From CAYRVX01 sp964642165 (GTDB taxonomy: Bacteria; Planctomycetota; Phycisphaerae; SM23-33): a stretch of 39,515 nt of DNA. Location: assembly GCA_964642165.1 (NCBI GenBank), contig CAZXOC010000029.1, positions 1 to 39,515 on the forward strand, in the 5' to 3' direction. The notes under the pieces were generated by a model. It was not told the origin of the DNA. It made no database searches and worked only from the letters and a program-made list of their open reading frames with translations. This document shows positions 32,200 to 39,515 of the stretch, piece by piece. A program made the position numbers and the translations under genes. Numbering within the stretch: position 1 is the first letter of the stretch; every line of letters begins with the position of its first letter.

Positions 32200-33135
32200 T
32201 CAGATCGCCCGCCCCGCGAGGGCGGGATTGGCCAGCTCCACGCGGTCCCTGCCGTTGCGCTTGGCCCGGTACAGCGCCTCGTCGGCCAGGAAGATGATCG
32301 TCTCGGCGTCGGACTTGCTGCCGCCCAGTTTGGCCGCCACGCCGATGCTGATCATGACGGGGATGTTCGTCCCGTCGGGCAGGACGACGGGCTCGGCCGC
32401 CATGGCCGCTCGCGCCCGCTCGGCGGCGAACCCGGTGGACGTCAGGTCGCAGCCCGGCACGATGACCAGGAACTCCTCGCCCCCGTATCGGCCGATGCGA
32501 TCGTACGGACGGGCGGTCTGCTGAAGGCGTTTGGCGGCCTCGCAGAGGACCCGGTCGCCGGCCTTGTGACCGTAGGTGTCATTGACCTTCTTGAAGTGAT
32601 CCAGGTCGCACATCATCACGCCGACGGACTTCTCCTCGCGTTGGGCGCGGGCGATCTCGTCGTAAAACATGTCGAGGATGGCCGAGCGGTTCCACAGGCC
32701 GGTGAGGAAGTCATGGGTGGCCTGTTCCCGGAGGGCCTCCCGCGTGGAGATCAGCTCACTCTGGAGGTCGAGGATCCGCTGGGCCGCACGCAGGCGGACC
32801 CTCAGCTCGCCGGAGTCGAAGGGCTTGGTGATGTAGTCGTCAGCCCCGGCGTTCATGCCCTCGATGACGTCTTCCTGCCGGCCCTTGGCCGTCAGCAGGA
32901 TGATGTAGAGGTAGTCCTTCCGGTTGGCCTGGCGGATCAGCCGGCAGACGTTCAGCCCGCTCATGCCGGGCATCATCCAGTCGAGGATGGCCAGCCCGGG
33001 GGCGCCGGCGCCGGCGAGGCGGTCCCAGGCCTCCGAGCCGTTGCACGCCACGACGGTCTCGTAGCCCCAGCGCTTGAGCATGGTCTCCAGGACCCGCCGG
33101 GAGATGGGATCGTCTTCGGCAATCAACACCTGCAC
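32200..33135 (-). CDS. response regulator with GGDEF domain (diguanylate cyclase)
   Basis: This 311-residue protein joins a receiver domain (1-118) to a GGDEF domain (about 140-300). The receiver has the acidic pair Asp8-Asp9, the phospho-acceptor Asp52 in LAILDWMMP and Lys104 in TKPFD. The cyclase keeps its active GGEEF at 217-221. RPYD (208-211) sits exactly five residues before it, the inhibitory cyclic-di-GMP site. DFLTGLWNR and CDLDHFKKVNDTYGH are intact. It starts at GTG 33135, 13 bases inside the kinase gene, with GGAGGGA about 8 bases upstream. It probably makes cyclic-di-GMP when phosphorylated by the overlapping kinase. Confidence 0.94.
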   Translation of the reverse strand: MQVLIAEDDPISRRVLETMLKRWGYETVVACNGSEAWDRLAGAGAPGLAILDWMMPGMSGLNVCRLIRQANRKDYLYIILLTAKGRQEDVIEGMNAGADDYITKPFDSGELRVRLRAAQRILDLQSELISTREALREQATHDFLTGLWNRSAILDMFYDEIARAQREEKSVGVMMCDLDHFKKVNDTYGHKAGDRVLCEAAKRLQQTARPYDRIGRYGGEEFLVIVPGCDLTSTGFAAERARAAMAAEPVVLPDGTNIPVMISIGVAAKLGGSKSDAETIIFLADEALYRAKRNGRDRVELANPALAGRAI

Positions 33136-34865
33136 GTCTTGGCTCCCTCCTGGAGTTGCCCGAGGGCCTCGGCCAGCCGCGCCAGCTCCGTCTCGAGGGC
33201 CCCGCAGGCCCCCGAGGCCCGCGGGAAGTCGCGGGCGCGAGCGGCGTGCTCGAGCTGCTCGGCGGCCCGCACGGCGGGCTCGGCGGCGAAGTTGCCCACC
33301 GCGCCCTTGACCGTGTGAGCGGTCTGCTCCAGCGCCGGGGCGTTCCGTTCCGCCAGCGCCTCGCGGATCCGCTCGACCCATCGCGGGCGGTGCTCGTGGA
33401 ACATCCCGCAGAGCTCCGCGAGGAGCCGGCGGTCTCCGCCCACGCGGTCAAGCACGCCTTCTATATCGACCCCTTCGAGGGGCGGATTCACTGCCTGCGT
33501 CACTTCCTGCCCCCGAGCCGGTGCCTGCGTCTCCCGTGGCGGGTCGCTTCCGGGCGCCAAGGCCGAACCCTCGCCGCGCTGCCGGCGGCCCTCTCGCAGC
33601 GAGTGCCGGGTGATCAGCCTCGGCCCGTCCGTCCCCTCCGCCGCCGCCATGGCCGTGCGGACCGCCGCCAGGAGCTCCGACGGCTGGATCGGCTTGGACA
33701 GGTATGCCGAGACACCCAGTTCCAGGCACCGTGCCGCATCACCCCGCTGCCCCGCCGCCGAGAGCATCATCACCGTCGCCGTGGCGAGGGACGGGGCCGC
33801 CTTGATCTGTTCGGCCAGCTCGAAGCCGCTCATCTGCGGCATGGAGGCATCCATCAGCACCAGCGGGAAGGCCCGGCCCTGGCGGGCCCCCTGCCGCAGC
33901 AGCGTCAGGGCCTCGGCTCCGCCGGCCGCCGTCGTCGTGGTGATCTGCCACTCCGCGAGCGTCTCGCAGAGCGCCCGGCGGTTGGCCTCGCGGTCGTCCA
34001 CGACCAGCGCGTGCAGGCCGCGCAGGCTCTCGACGTCCGGCAGCGCCGGCGCCTCTGCCGAACCGCGCCCCACGCCCAGGCGAACGGTGAGGTGGAACGT
34101 GCTGCCGACGCCCACGGTGCTGTCCAACCAGATTCGCCCGTCCATGGCCTCCGCCAGCCGGCGCGTGATCGCCAGGCCCAGGCCCGTGCCGCCGAACCGC
34201 CGCGTGCTGGAGCCGTCGGCCTGCTGGAAGGCCTCGAAGATCACCTCCCCATCGGCCGACGCGATGCCGATCCCCGTGTCCCGAACCGCCAGGTGCAGCC
34301 AGACGTCGCGCTCCTGGCGGCGCTCGACCTCCACCGTCACGTCGATGCGGCCGGCCCTCGTGAACTTCACCGCGTTGCCGACGAGGTGGTCGAGGATCTG
34401 CCTCAGCCGCCCGGGATCGCCGACGAGGTGCTCCGGGACGCCCGGCGCGATCCGGCAGGCCATCTCCAGCCCGTTGCGCTCGGCGAGCCCCGCCAGGGGG
34501 CGCAGGGCGTCTTCCACGCAGTCGCGCAGGTGGAAGCTCGTAGCCGCCAGCTCCGGGGGCCCCGAGCCCATTCTGGCAAAGTCCAGCAGGTCGTTGATGA
34601 TGCGCATCAGGGACGCGGCGGCGTCGCGGGCCGACACCAGGTATTCCCGCTGCTCGGCGGTCAGCTCGGTGGCCAGCACCAGCTCGGTCATGCCGAGGAT
34701 GCCGTTCATGGGCGTCCGCAGCTCGTGGCTGATGTTGGCGAGGAATTCGCTCCGAGCCCGGGAAGCGTCCTCGGCGCGGGCGTGATCCTCCGCCAACTCC
34801 GCAGCGCCGGGCGTCGCGGGCGCGACGGTCCCCCCTTCCGATTGCCTGGCCTCGTTCTGCGTCAC
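33123..34865 (-). CDS. soluble hybrid histidine kinase with REC and HPt domains
   Basis: This 580-residue kinase has a short N-terminal coiled segment (20-40), a HisKA domain with His47 in FLANISHELRTPMNG, an ATPase domain with N164 (HLVGNAVKF), DTGIGI (196-201) and FGGTGLGLAI (224-233), a receiver with Asp339 and Lys391, a disordered linker (410-465), and an HPt domain with His517 in HTVKGAVGNF. No transmembrane helix or sensor domain is present in it, so the signal must come from a partner or the cytoplasm. It starts at GTG 34865, with GGAGG 5 bases upstream. Its HPt would pass phosphate to the receiver-GGDEF protein encoded by the overlapping next gene. Confidence 0.94.
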   Translation of the reverse strand: MTQNEARQSEGGTVAPATPGAAELAEDHARAEDASRARSEFLANISHELRTPMNGILGMTELVLATELTAEQREYLVSARDAAASLMRIINDLLDFARMGSGPPELAATSFHLRDCVEDALRPLAGLAERNGLEMACRIAPGVPEHLVGDPGRLRQILDHLVGNAVKFTRAGRIDVTVEVERRQERDVWLHLAVRDTGIGIASADGEVIFEAFQQADGSSTRRFGGTGLGLAITRRLAEAMDGRIWLDSTVGVGSTFHLTVRLGVGRGSAEAPALPDVESLRGLHALVVDDREANRRALCETLAEWQITTTTAAGGAEALTLLRQGARQGRAFPLVLMDASMPQMSGFELAEQIKAAPSLATATVMMLSAAGQRGDAARCLELGVSAYLSKPIQPSELLAAVRTAMAAAEGTDGPRLITRHSLREGRRQRGEGSALAPGSDPPRETQAPARGQEVTQAVNPPLEGVDIEGVLDRVGGDRRLLAELCGMFHEHRPRWVERIREALAERNAPALEQTAHTVKGAVGNFAAEPAVRAAEQLEHAARARDFPRASGACGALETELARLAEALGQLQEGAKTCRC

Positions 34866-35126
34866 GTGGACCTCCCGACGCTCCGCAACGACGCGCCCTG
34901 CGGCTGCCGGGCGCGCGTGCCCGGTCCCACGGAGTTCGTCCGGGTTCGCGCAGCCCCGACCCGCACAGGAAGCCGGAGCGATCTGGTGCCGTCCCCATCC
35001 CCGCCTCAGGGGTATATCGGCCGGGTCGGCGGCGTCCTTCACTACGCGTGCCCGGCGGCGGGGTCCCGGCACCCTCGCCGCGGGGGGGGCCTTGTGCGAG
35101 ACGCCGTCTTGCCCTACCCTATCGCC

Positions 35127-35603
35127 ATGGTCCGCATCGGCATGGGCTATGACTGCCACCGTTTCGCCGCGGGTCGCGCGCTGGTCCTCGGCGGCGTCCG
35201 CATCGAGCACGAGATGGGCCTGGTCGGCCACAGCGACGCCGACGCCGTCCTGCACGCCGTCACCGACGCGATCCTCGGCGCGCTGGCCGCCGGCGACATC
35301 GGCGAGCGCTTCCCCGACACGGACCCGAAGTGGGCCGGGGCCGACAGCGCCGTCTTCGTCGCCGAGGCGGTGCGCCTGGCCGCCGAGCAGGGCTGCCGCG
35401 TGACCAACTGCGACGTGACGATCCTGGCCGAGGCCCCCAAGCTCGGCCCGCACAAGCGACAGATGGCCGAACGCATTGCCGAGCTGCTCGGCGTGGCGCC
35501 CGGGGCCGTCGGCGTCAAGGCCAAGACGAGCGAACGGATGGGCTTCGCCGGGCGGGGCGAGGGATTGGCCGCCTTCGCCGTGGTCCTGCTCGGTGACGCG
35601 TGA
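35127..35603 (+). CDS. ispF: 2-C-methyl-D-erythritol 2,4-cyclodiphosphate synthase
   Basis: This 158-residue enzyme of the MEP isoprenoid pathway forms the cyclic diphosphate and releases CMP. The zinc ligands are Asp9, His11 (GYDCHRF) and His43 (VLHAV). GHSDADAV and GDIGERFPDTDP are standard, and KAKTSERMGFAGRGEG is the family's C-terminal signature. Length is typical. It is divergent from the histidine kinase across 261 bases and followed by cysS after 83 bases. No other MEP gene is seen. Confidence 0.97.
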   Translation: MVRIGMGYDCHRFAAGRALVLGGVRIEHEMGLVGHSDADAVLHAVTDAILGALAAGDIGERFPDTDPKWAGADSAVFVAEAVRLAAEQGCRVTNCDVTILAEAPKLGPHKRQMAERIAELLGVAPGAVGVKAKTSERMGFAGRGEGLAAFAVVLLGDA

Positions 35604-35686
35604 GCCCTCGCCGCCCGCCGCGCCCCTGCCGGCACCGGCAGGAGCCCGTACGATCGAGACCCCTTCTTCGCAGAGAGCCAACGACG

Positions 35687-37345
35687 ATGCTCCGACTCTA
35701 CAACACCGTCACCCGCCGCGCGGATGAGTTCCAGCCCATCGAGCCGGGCAAGGTGCGCCTCTACACGTGCGGGCCGACCGTCTACAACTACGCCCACGTC
35801 GGCAACCTGCGAACGTACGTCTTCGAGGACGTGCTGAAGCGCGCGCTGACGCGCCTGGGCGGCTACGACGTCCGGCACGTCATGAACGTCACCGACGTGG
35901 GGCACCTCGTCTCCGACGCCGACGAGGGCGAGGACAAGATGGAAGTCGGCGCCCGCCGCGAGGGCAAGACCGCCTGGGAAATCGCCCGGTTCTACTGGGA
36001 CGCCTTCCGGAACGACCTGAAGCGCCTCAACGTCCTCGAGCCCGACGTCTGGTGCCGCGCCACCGATCACATCGCCGACCAGATCGACCTCGTCCGCCGG
36101 CTCGAGGCCAACGGCTATACCTACGTTATCGACGGCGACGGCGTGTACTTCGACACGTCGAAGTTCCCGGGCTACGGCCGCATGGCCCGGCTGGACATCG
36201 AGGGCCTCAAGGCCGGGGCGCGCATCGAGCTGGCCGCCGGAAAACGCAACGTCACGGACTTCGCCCTGTGGAAGTTCTCGCCGACCGACCGGCAGCGCCT
36301 GATGGAGTGGGACAGCCCGTGGGGCGTGGGCTTTCCCGGCTGGCACATCGAGTGCTCGGCGATGGCGCTGAAGTACCTCGGCGAGCGGCTGGACATCCAC
36401 TGCGGCGGCATCGACCACGTGCCGGTCCACCACACCAACGAGATCGCCCAGGCCGAGTGCGCCCTCGGGCACACGTGGTGCAACTGGTGGATGCACGGCG
36501 AATTCCTCACGATGCCCAAGGGCGACGACGCCGGCGACGCGGCGAGAATGAGCAAGTCCAGCGGCGAGTTCCTCACGCTCGACGTCCTGGTCGACCGCGG
36601 CTACGACCCGCTGGCCTATCGCTACTTCCTCCTGACGGCCCACTACCGCCAGCAGCTCGCCTTCTCGTGGGAGGCCCTCGACGCGGCCGCCAACGCGCTG
36701 GACAACCTCCGTCGGCAGGTGCTGGAGCTTCTCCGCTCTCCGGATTTGGGCGACGCGGATGTGATACCTGCGCGTATCCGCGAGTACCAGGACGCCGTCG
36801 AAGATGATCTGAACATGCCTCGGGCCCTCGCCGCCATGTGGGGCACCGTCAAGGACCGGCGATCCAAGAAGGGAGACGTGTACTCGACGTTGCTCGAGAT
36901 GGATAAGGTGCTTGGGTTGGGCCTTGACCGCCTCAAGGGAATGCAACGGCCTCAGACGGTAGTGCACCCAGAGGAAGTGCCCAGAGCCATTGGCCAACCA
37001 CCAGCGAAGCCGACCGCAGGGCATCTCGAAGGCTTGGTCCATCAACTAAGGGACTTACTGAAGGAGATCCGGAAGCCCGAGGAACGGATCCAAGACAAGT
37101 TCGGACAGATGCTTCGCGAACTGGACCAGGCGAAACGAGAGCTTCTGACACTGCGCCTTCAGGCTAGACAAGAGAAGGACTTCGAGTTAGCAGATCATAT
37201 TCGCGACGAGCTCGTCGAATCCGGAGAGGAAGTAGTGGATCTTGCTGACGGCAGCACGGGGTGTACGTCCGATGTAACGGTGTTCGGGTGGCCACCCGAG
37301 TCGCTCGACGACGATGATGACACGTCGCGCTCGGCGGACCGGTAG
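35687..37345 (+). CDS. cysS: cysteinyl-tRNA synthetase
   Basis: This 552-residue class I synthetase charges tRNA-Cys. The HIGH motif is HVGN (37-40) and the KMSKS motif is RMSKS (287-291). The zinc site is Cys28, Cys223, His248 and Glu252. It is about 90 residues longer than the Escherichia coli enzyme: a short GDDAGDAA insert before KMSKS, a long helical insert (about 390-470) and an extra C-terminal tail (VTVFGWPPESLDDDDDTSRSADR). The conserved ARQEKDFELADHIRDEL lies near residue 500. The last 400-600 bases are markedly lower in G+C than the start (29/60 at 37141-37200), which suggests that this end was exchanged or acquired. Confidence 0.96.
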   Translation: MLRLYNTVTRRADEFQPIEPGKVRLYTCGPTVYNYAHVGNLRTYVFEDVLKRALTRLGGYDVRHVMNVTDVGHLVSDADEGEDKMEVGARREGKTAWEIARFYWDAFRNDLKRLNVLEPDVWCRATDHIADQIDLVRRLEANGYTYVIDGDGVYFDTSKFPGYGRMARLDIEGLKAGARIELAAGKRNVTDFALWKFSPTDRQRLMEWDSPWGVGFPGWHIECSAMALKYLGERLDIHCGGIDHVPVHHTNEIAQAECALGHTWCNWWMHGEFLTMPKGDDAGDAARMSKSSGEFLTLDVLVDRGYDPLAYRYFLLTAHYRQQLAFSWEALDAAANALDNLRRQVLELLRSPDLGDADVIPARIREYQDAVEDDLNMPRALAAMWGTVKDRRSKKGDVYSTLLEMDKVLGLGLDRLKGMQRPQTVVHPEEVPRAIGQPPAKPTAGHLEGLVHQLRDLLKEIRKPEERIQDKFGQMLRELDQAKRELLTLRLQARQEKDFELADHIRDELVESGEEVVDLADGSTGCTSDVTVFGWPPESLDDDDDTSRSADR

Positions 37346-37456
37346 GGCATGAGTTTGCACCGCCCTTCCAGGGCTTGATCTCCCTCCGGAACCGGGCGCC
37401 CAGGGCGGTGCCCTGGGCTTGTGAATCCGGGCCTTTCAGGCCGGAAGCATTGGAAA

Positions 37457-37510
37457 CCCTCGTGGGCCCCGTGGTCTTCGTGATCTCCGTGGGCTTTGTG
37501 GTTATCTTTC
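37457..37510. repeat. degenerate array with a 9-base period, upstream of ruvC
   Basis: Consecutive nonamers are CCCTCGTGG, GCCCCGTGG, TCTTCGTGA, TCTCCGTGG, GCTTTGTGG and a weaker TTATCTTTC. A G-T-G core is held at the same phase through five units. The array ends 5 bases before the ruvC ATG and leaves no Shine-Dalgarno sequence there. Confidence 0.7.
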
Positions 37511-37515
37511 TGATC

Positions 37516-38010
37516 ATGGGCGCTGCGAACAGATTCCGCGTGCTGGGTATCGACCCCGGGCTGCACATCACCGGCTACGCCGCCGTGGACGTCGTGGGGC
37601 GCGAGCCGGTGATCGTTGAGGCCGGCACGCTCCGAACGAACGCCCAGGGCGACCTGGCCGAGCGCATCGCCCAGATCCACGCCGACCTCGCCGAGGTGCT
37701 GGCCGAGCTGAAGCCCGACCTCGTCGCCATCGAGAAGCTCTACGCCCACTACAAGCACCCGCGGACGAGCATCCTGATGGCCCACGCCCGGGGGGTGATC
37801 CTGCTGGCCGCCCGCCAGGCCGGCGTCGCCGTGCGCGACCTCTCGGCCACGGAGGTCAAGAAGAACCTCACCGGCAACGGGCACGCTTCCAAGCAGCAGG
37901 TGCAGCGGACCATCCAGAGCCTCTGCGGCCTGGCCGAGCTTCCCCAGCCGCCCGACGTCGCCGACGCGCTGGCCATCGCGCTCTGCGCCGTCCGCAAACT
38001 GGGACCGTAA
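37516..38010 (+). CDS. ruvC: Holliday junction resolvase RuvC
   Basis: This 164-residue nuclease cuts four-way junctions. The acidic catalytic set is Asp13 (GIDPG), Glu73 (AIEKLY), Asp147 and Asp150 (PPDVADALAIA). Length is typical. The ATG at 37516 is chosen because the fold begins at once (FRVLGIDPGL); the frame stays open to 37375 only through repeat DNA. No ribosome-binding site is visible, since a 9-base-period array runs up to the start. It heads the ruvC-ruvA-ruvB cluster, with a GxxExxY gene inserted between ruvC and ruvA. Confidence 0.97.
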   Translation: MGAANRFRVLGIDPGLHITGYAAVDVVGREPVIVEAGTLRTNAQGDLAERIAQIHADLAEVLAELKPDLVAIEKLYAHYKHPRTSILMAHARGVILLAARQAGVAVRDLSATEVKKNLTGNGHASKQQVQRTIQSLCGLAELPQPPDVADALAIALCAVRKLGP

Positions 38011-38053
38011 CTGTCCACCGATTACACAGATTGCACAGATGTCACCGATCTGG
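38009..38053. repeat. left nonamer array flanking the GxxExxY gene
   Basis: From the last bases of ruvC the units read AACTGTCCA, CCGATTACA, CAGATTGCA, CAGATGTCA, CCGATCTGG. The repeating core is ACAGATT or ACCGATT with a strict 9-base step. Its reverse complement matches the array on the other side of the GxxExxY gene. Confidence 0.7.
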
Positions 38054-38073
38054 TTTGGGAGAAGGGGAGCGCC

Positions 38074-38451
38074 ATGGGAGACAGGGACGGGGTGCACGGC
38101 GAGCTGAGCTACGAGGTCATTGGCTGCGCGCAGCGGGTGCATCGCGTGCTGGGGCCGGGGTTCCCGGAGGCCCTCTACCGCAAGGCGCTGTGTGTCGAGC
38201 TGATGCGCCGGAAGGTCCCGTTCGAGGCCGAGACGAAGGCCGAGGTGTTCTACGAGGGGATGCTCTGCGGGGAGTTCCGGATGGACATCGTGGCCGACGG
38301 GAAGGTCATCCTGGAACTGAAGGCCCTGGACGCCCTGAGCGACAGCCATCTTGCGCAGGCCCTGACGTACCTGAAGGCGACCGGCCTGCGCCTGGCGCTC
38401 CTGCTGAACTTCGGCGCCCCCAGCCTGCAAGTCCGCCGCGTGGTCCTGTGA
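38074..38451 (+). CDS. GxxExxY protein, PD-(D/E)XK nuclease-like
   Basis: This 125-residue protein carries the family motif G29-F-P-E32-A-L-Y35. It also shows a PD-(D/E)XK nuclease core: Asp71 in FRMDIV, then nine residues to Glu81-Leu-Lys83 (ILELKAL). The family is widespread in environmental bacteria, often multicopy, and its biological role is not established. AGGGGAG lies about 8 bases before the ATG. It is inserted between ruvC and ruvA and flanked by short 9-base-period arrays in opposite orientation, as if it had entered as a cassette. Confidence 0.9.
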   Translation: MGDRDGVHGELSYEVIGCAQRVHRVLGPGFPEALYRKALCVELMRRKVPFEAETKAEVFYEGMLCGEFRMDIVADGKVILELKALDALSDSHLAQALTYLKATGLRLALLLNFGAPSLQVRRVVL

Positions 38452-38467
38452 TCCGCTGATCTGCCCC

Positions 38468-38553
38468 ATCCGTGAAATCCGTGCAATCCGTGGACGCTGG
38501 GGCGCAATCCGTGGACCCTCTTGTGGCTGCGAGGAATCCGTGTACTCTGTGGG
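38468..38553. repeat. right nonamer array flanking the GxxExxY gene, upstream of ruvA
   Basis: Units are ATCCGTGAA (38468), ATCCGTGCA (38477), ATCCGTGGA (38486), then a 12-base spacer, ATCCGTGGA (38507), a 20-base spacer, ATCCGTGTA (38536) and CTCTGTGGG (38545). Read in reverse complement they are ACGGATT units, matching the left array in inverted orientation. The array ends one base before the ruvA ATG, so ruvA has no separate Shine-Dalgarno sequence. Confidence 0.75.
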
Positions 38554-38554
38554 C

Positions 38555-39184
38555 ATGATTGCGCGGATTTCGGGCAGGCTGGAGGAGGTCGCCGGCGGTG
38601 CGGCGTTGATCGACGCCGGGTCGGGCGTGTGGTACGAGGTCCGCGTGCCGGCGTGCGACGTGGAGCGGCTCAGCCGCCGCGTCGGGCAGGACGTCGCGCT
38701 GCACACGATTCATTACGTGGAAGGCGACCCGGCGCGGGGCAGCCTCGTGCCGCGCCTGGTGGGCTTCGTCTCGGAGGCGGACCGCGAGTTCTTCCGCGTC
38801 TTCACGACGGTCAAGGGCGTGGGCATCCGCAAGGCGCTGCGGGCGCTGGTGCGTCCGCCGGCGGAGGTCGCCGCCGCCATCCAGGCCAAGGACGCCAAGT
38901 TGCTGGTCACCTTGCCGGAGGTCGGCAGGCGTCTGGCCGAGCGGCTGATCACCGAGCTGCAGGACAAGATGGGCGAGTTCGCCGGTGAGCTGCCCGCGGC
39001 GGGCGCCGGCCCGACGGAACTGCCCGAGGGCGCCCTCCAGGCCGTCGCCGTCCTCACGCAGCTCGGCGAGCGCCGCGCCGACGCCCTCGCGCTGGTGGAG
39101 CGCGTCCTCGCCGTCGCGCCGGAAGCGGACTCCCCCGAGACGATCCTCCAGCATGTGTACCGACTGAAGGCAACGGGCGTGTGA
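38555..39184 (+). CDS. ruvA: Holliday junction helicase subunit RuvA
   Basis: This 209-residue protein binds the junction and loads RuvB. The OB-fold N-terminus starts MIARISGRLEEV. The helix-hairpin-helix region includes FTTVKGVGIRKALRAL and LPEVGRRLAERLITEL, and the C-terminal RuvB-binding domain is ALQAVAVLTQLGERRADALALVERVL. ATG 38555 is preferred because RuvA proteins begin with this strand; an in-frame GTG at 38540 lies within the repeat array. It has no clear ribosome-binding site. RuvB follows after 121 bases. Confidence 0.96.
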   Translation: MIARISGRLEEVAGGAALIDAGSGVWYEVRVPACDVERLSRRVGQDVALHTIHYVEGDPARGSLVPRLVGFVSEADREFFRVFTTVKGVGIRKALRALVRPPAEVAAAIQAKDAKLLVTLPEVGRRLAERLITELQDKMGEFAGELPAAGAGPTELPEGALQAVAVLTQLGERRADALALVERVLAVAPEADSPETILQHVYRLKATGV

Positions 39185-39201
39185 GCGGAAGCACCCGGCG
39201 C

Positions 39202-39217
39202 GGCCCGCAAGCGGGCC
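39202..39217. repeat. short palindrome between ruvA and ruvB
   Basis: GGCCCGC (39202-39208) and GCGGGCC (39211-39217) are separated by AA. The physical loop would use the neighbouring bases too. No T-run follows, so it is not a clear terminator. Confidence 0.4.
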
Positions 39218-39305
39218 CGCTAAACGAGAATGGGAACGTCCTGCGCGGAAGGCGCGTCGGACGGCGTTCAACGGCGGGGAGGCCGGCCAGCGCGTCTGGG
39301 AAACC

Positions 39306-39515
39306 ATGGCAAGAGACAAGATCATCAGCTCGCAGTCGATCGGGCCGGAGGATGAGAAGTTCAACCTGGCCTTGCGCCCGCGGCGGCTGGACGAGTGCAT
39401 CGGCACGGGCGACCTGCTCGAGAAGCTGCGGATCTCGATCACCGCGGCGCGCCAGCGCGCCGAGCCGATGGAGCACGTCCTGCTGCACGGCCCGCCGGGG
39501 CTGGGCAAGACGACG
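39306..39515 (+). CDS. ruvB: Holliday junction helicase RuvB, N-terminal part
   Basis: The first 70 codons of RuvB are present before the window ends. LRPRRLDECIGTGDLLEKLRISI (22-44) is the typical N-terminal region and HVLLHGPPGLGKTT (57-70) contains the Walker A motif. RuvB is the hexameric AAA+ motor for branch migration. It is co-oriented with ruvA and ruvC. Confidence 0.95.
   Translation, partial: MARDKIISSQSIGPEDEKFNLALRPRRLDECIGTGDLLEKLRISITAARQRAEPMEHVLLHGPPGLGKTT

Noticed and set aside
37164..37571. A minus-strand open frame covering the array upstream of ruvC, with His, Asp and Lys-rich repeats.
   Set aside because: The repetitive peptide is the translation of a 9-base-period array, which keeps frame automatically. 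It lies antisense to cysS and ruvC.
38009..38553. A CRISPR array around the GxxExxY gene.
   Set aside because: Units are 9 bases with no unique spacers of regular length, and no cas genes are nearby.

Overview
The window looks like a chromosomal scaffold from a high-GC member of the Planctomycetota, possibly Phycisphaerae-like and probably an uncultured, metagenome-assembled genome. The reasons are Tat-signal sulfatases, a Tat-signal Gfo/Idh/MocA oxidoreductase, GH29 and DUF2961/GH172 glycosidases, PEP-CTERM cell-surface proteins, a TauE/SafE exporter, and housekeeping genes scattered among accessory genes. A run of exactly 100 Ns at 2754-2853 is a scaffold gap, so sequence there is missing and its true length is unknown.

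Layout. 1-6353 is a polysaccharide-use region: an oxidoreductase N-terminus, a DUF2442 protein, an alpha-L-fucosidase, a gap-split PEP-CTERM protein and two sulfatases in an operon. 6538-9027 holds tRNA-Phe and a membrane-anchored SurA/PpiD-like protein. 9078-11969 carries RNA repair (archease, RtcB) divergent from DNA repair (endonuclease IV). 11997-16331 has a GH172 enzyme and a very large FAD oxidoreductase with a duplicated FAD module and HEAT-like tail. 16551-18814 has a small membrane protein, a TauE/SafE exporter and RsgA. 18843-22501 has pterin dehydratase, sigma-54 and three unknown membrane proteins. 22526-26805 is the conserved block large SRP RNA, dnaX, ybaB, recR, plus a methyltransferase. 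26813-28054 has a PEP-CTERM remnant, a hairpin cluster and an exported unknown protein. 28370-31864 has topA, its terminator and a B12-domain protein. 32200-34865 is a hybrid histidine kinase with a REC-GGDEF partner, overlapping by 13 bases. 35127-39515 has ispF, cysS and ruvC-ruvA-ruvB, interrupted by a GxxExxY gene.

The glycoside hydrolases and sulfatases suggest degradation of a sulfated, fucose-containing polysaccharide. The kinase pair should feed a phosphorelay into cyclic-di-GMP synthesis. DnaX carries an A10 run that could give tau/gamma-type products.

The least explained signal is a set of degenerate tandem arrays with a 7- or 9-base period. They lie in intergenic DNA and several stop within a few bases of a start codon (dnaX, the pterin dehydratase, ruvC, ruvA). 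Two of them form an inverted pair around the GxxExxY nuclease-like gene inside the ruv cluster. A second unexplained signal is three consecutive hairpins at 27110-27204 whose stems differ but whose purine-rich loops are alike.
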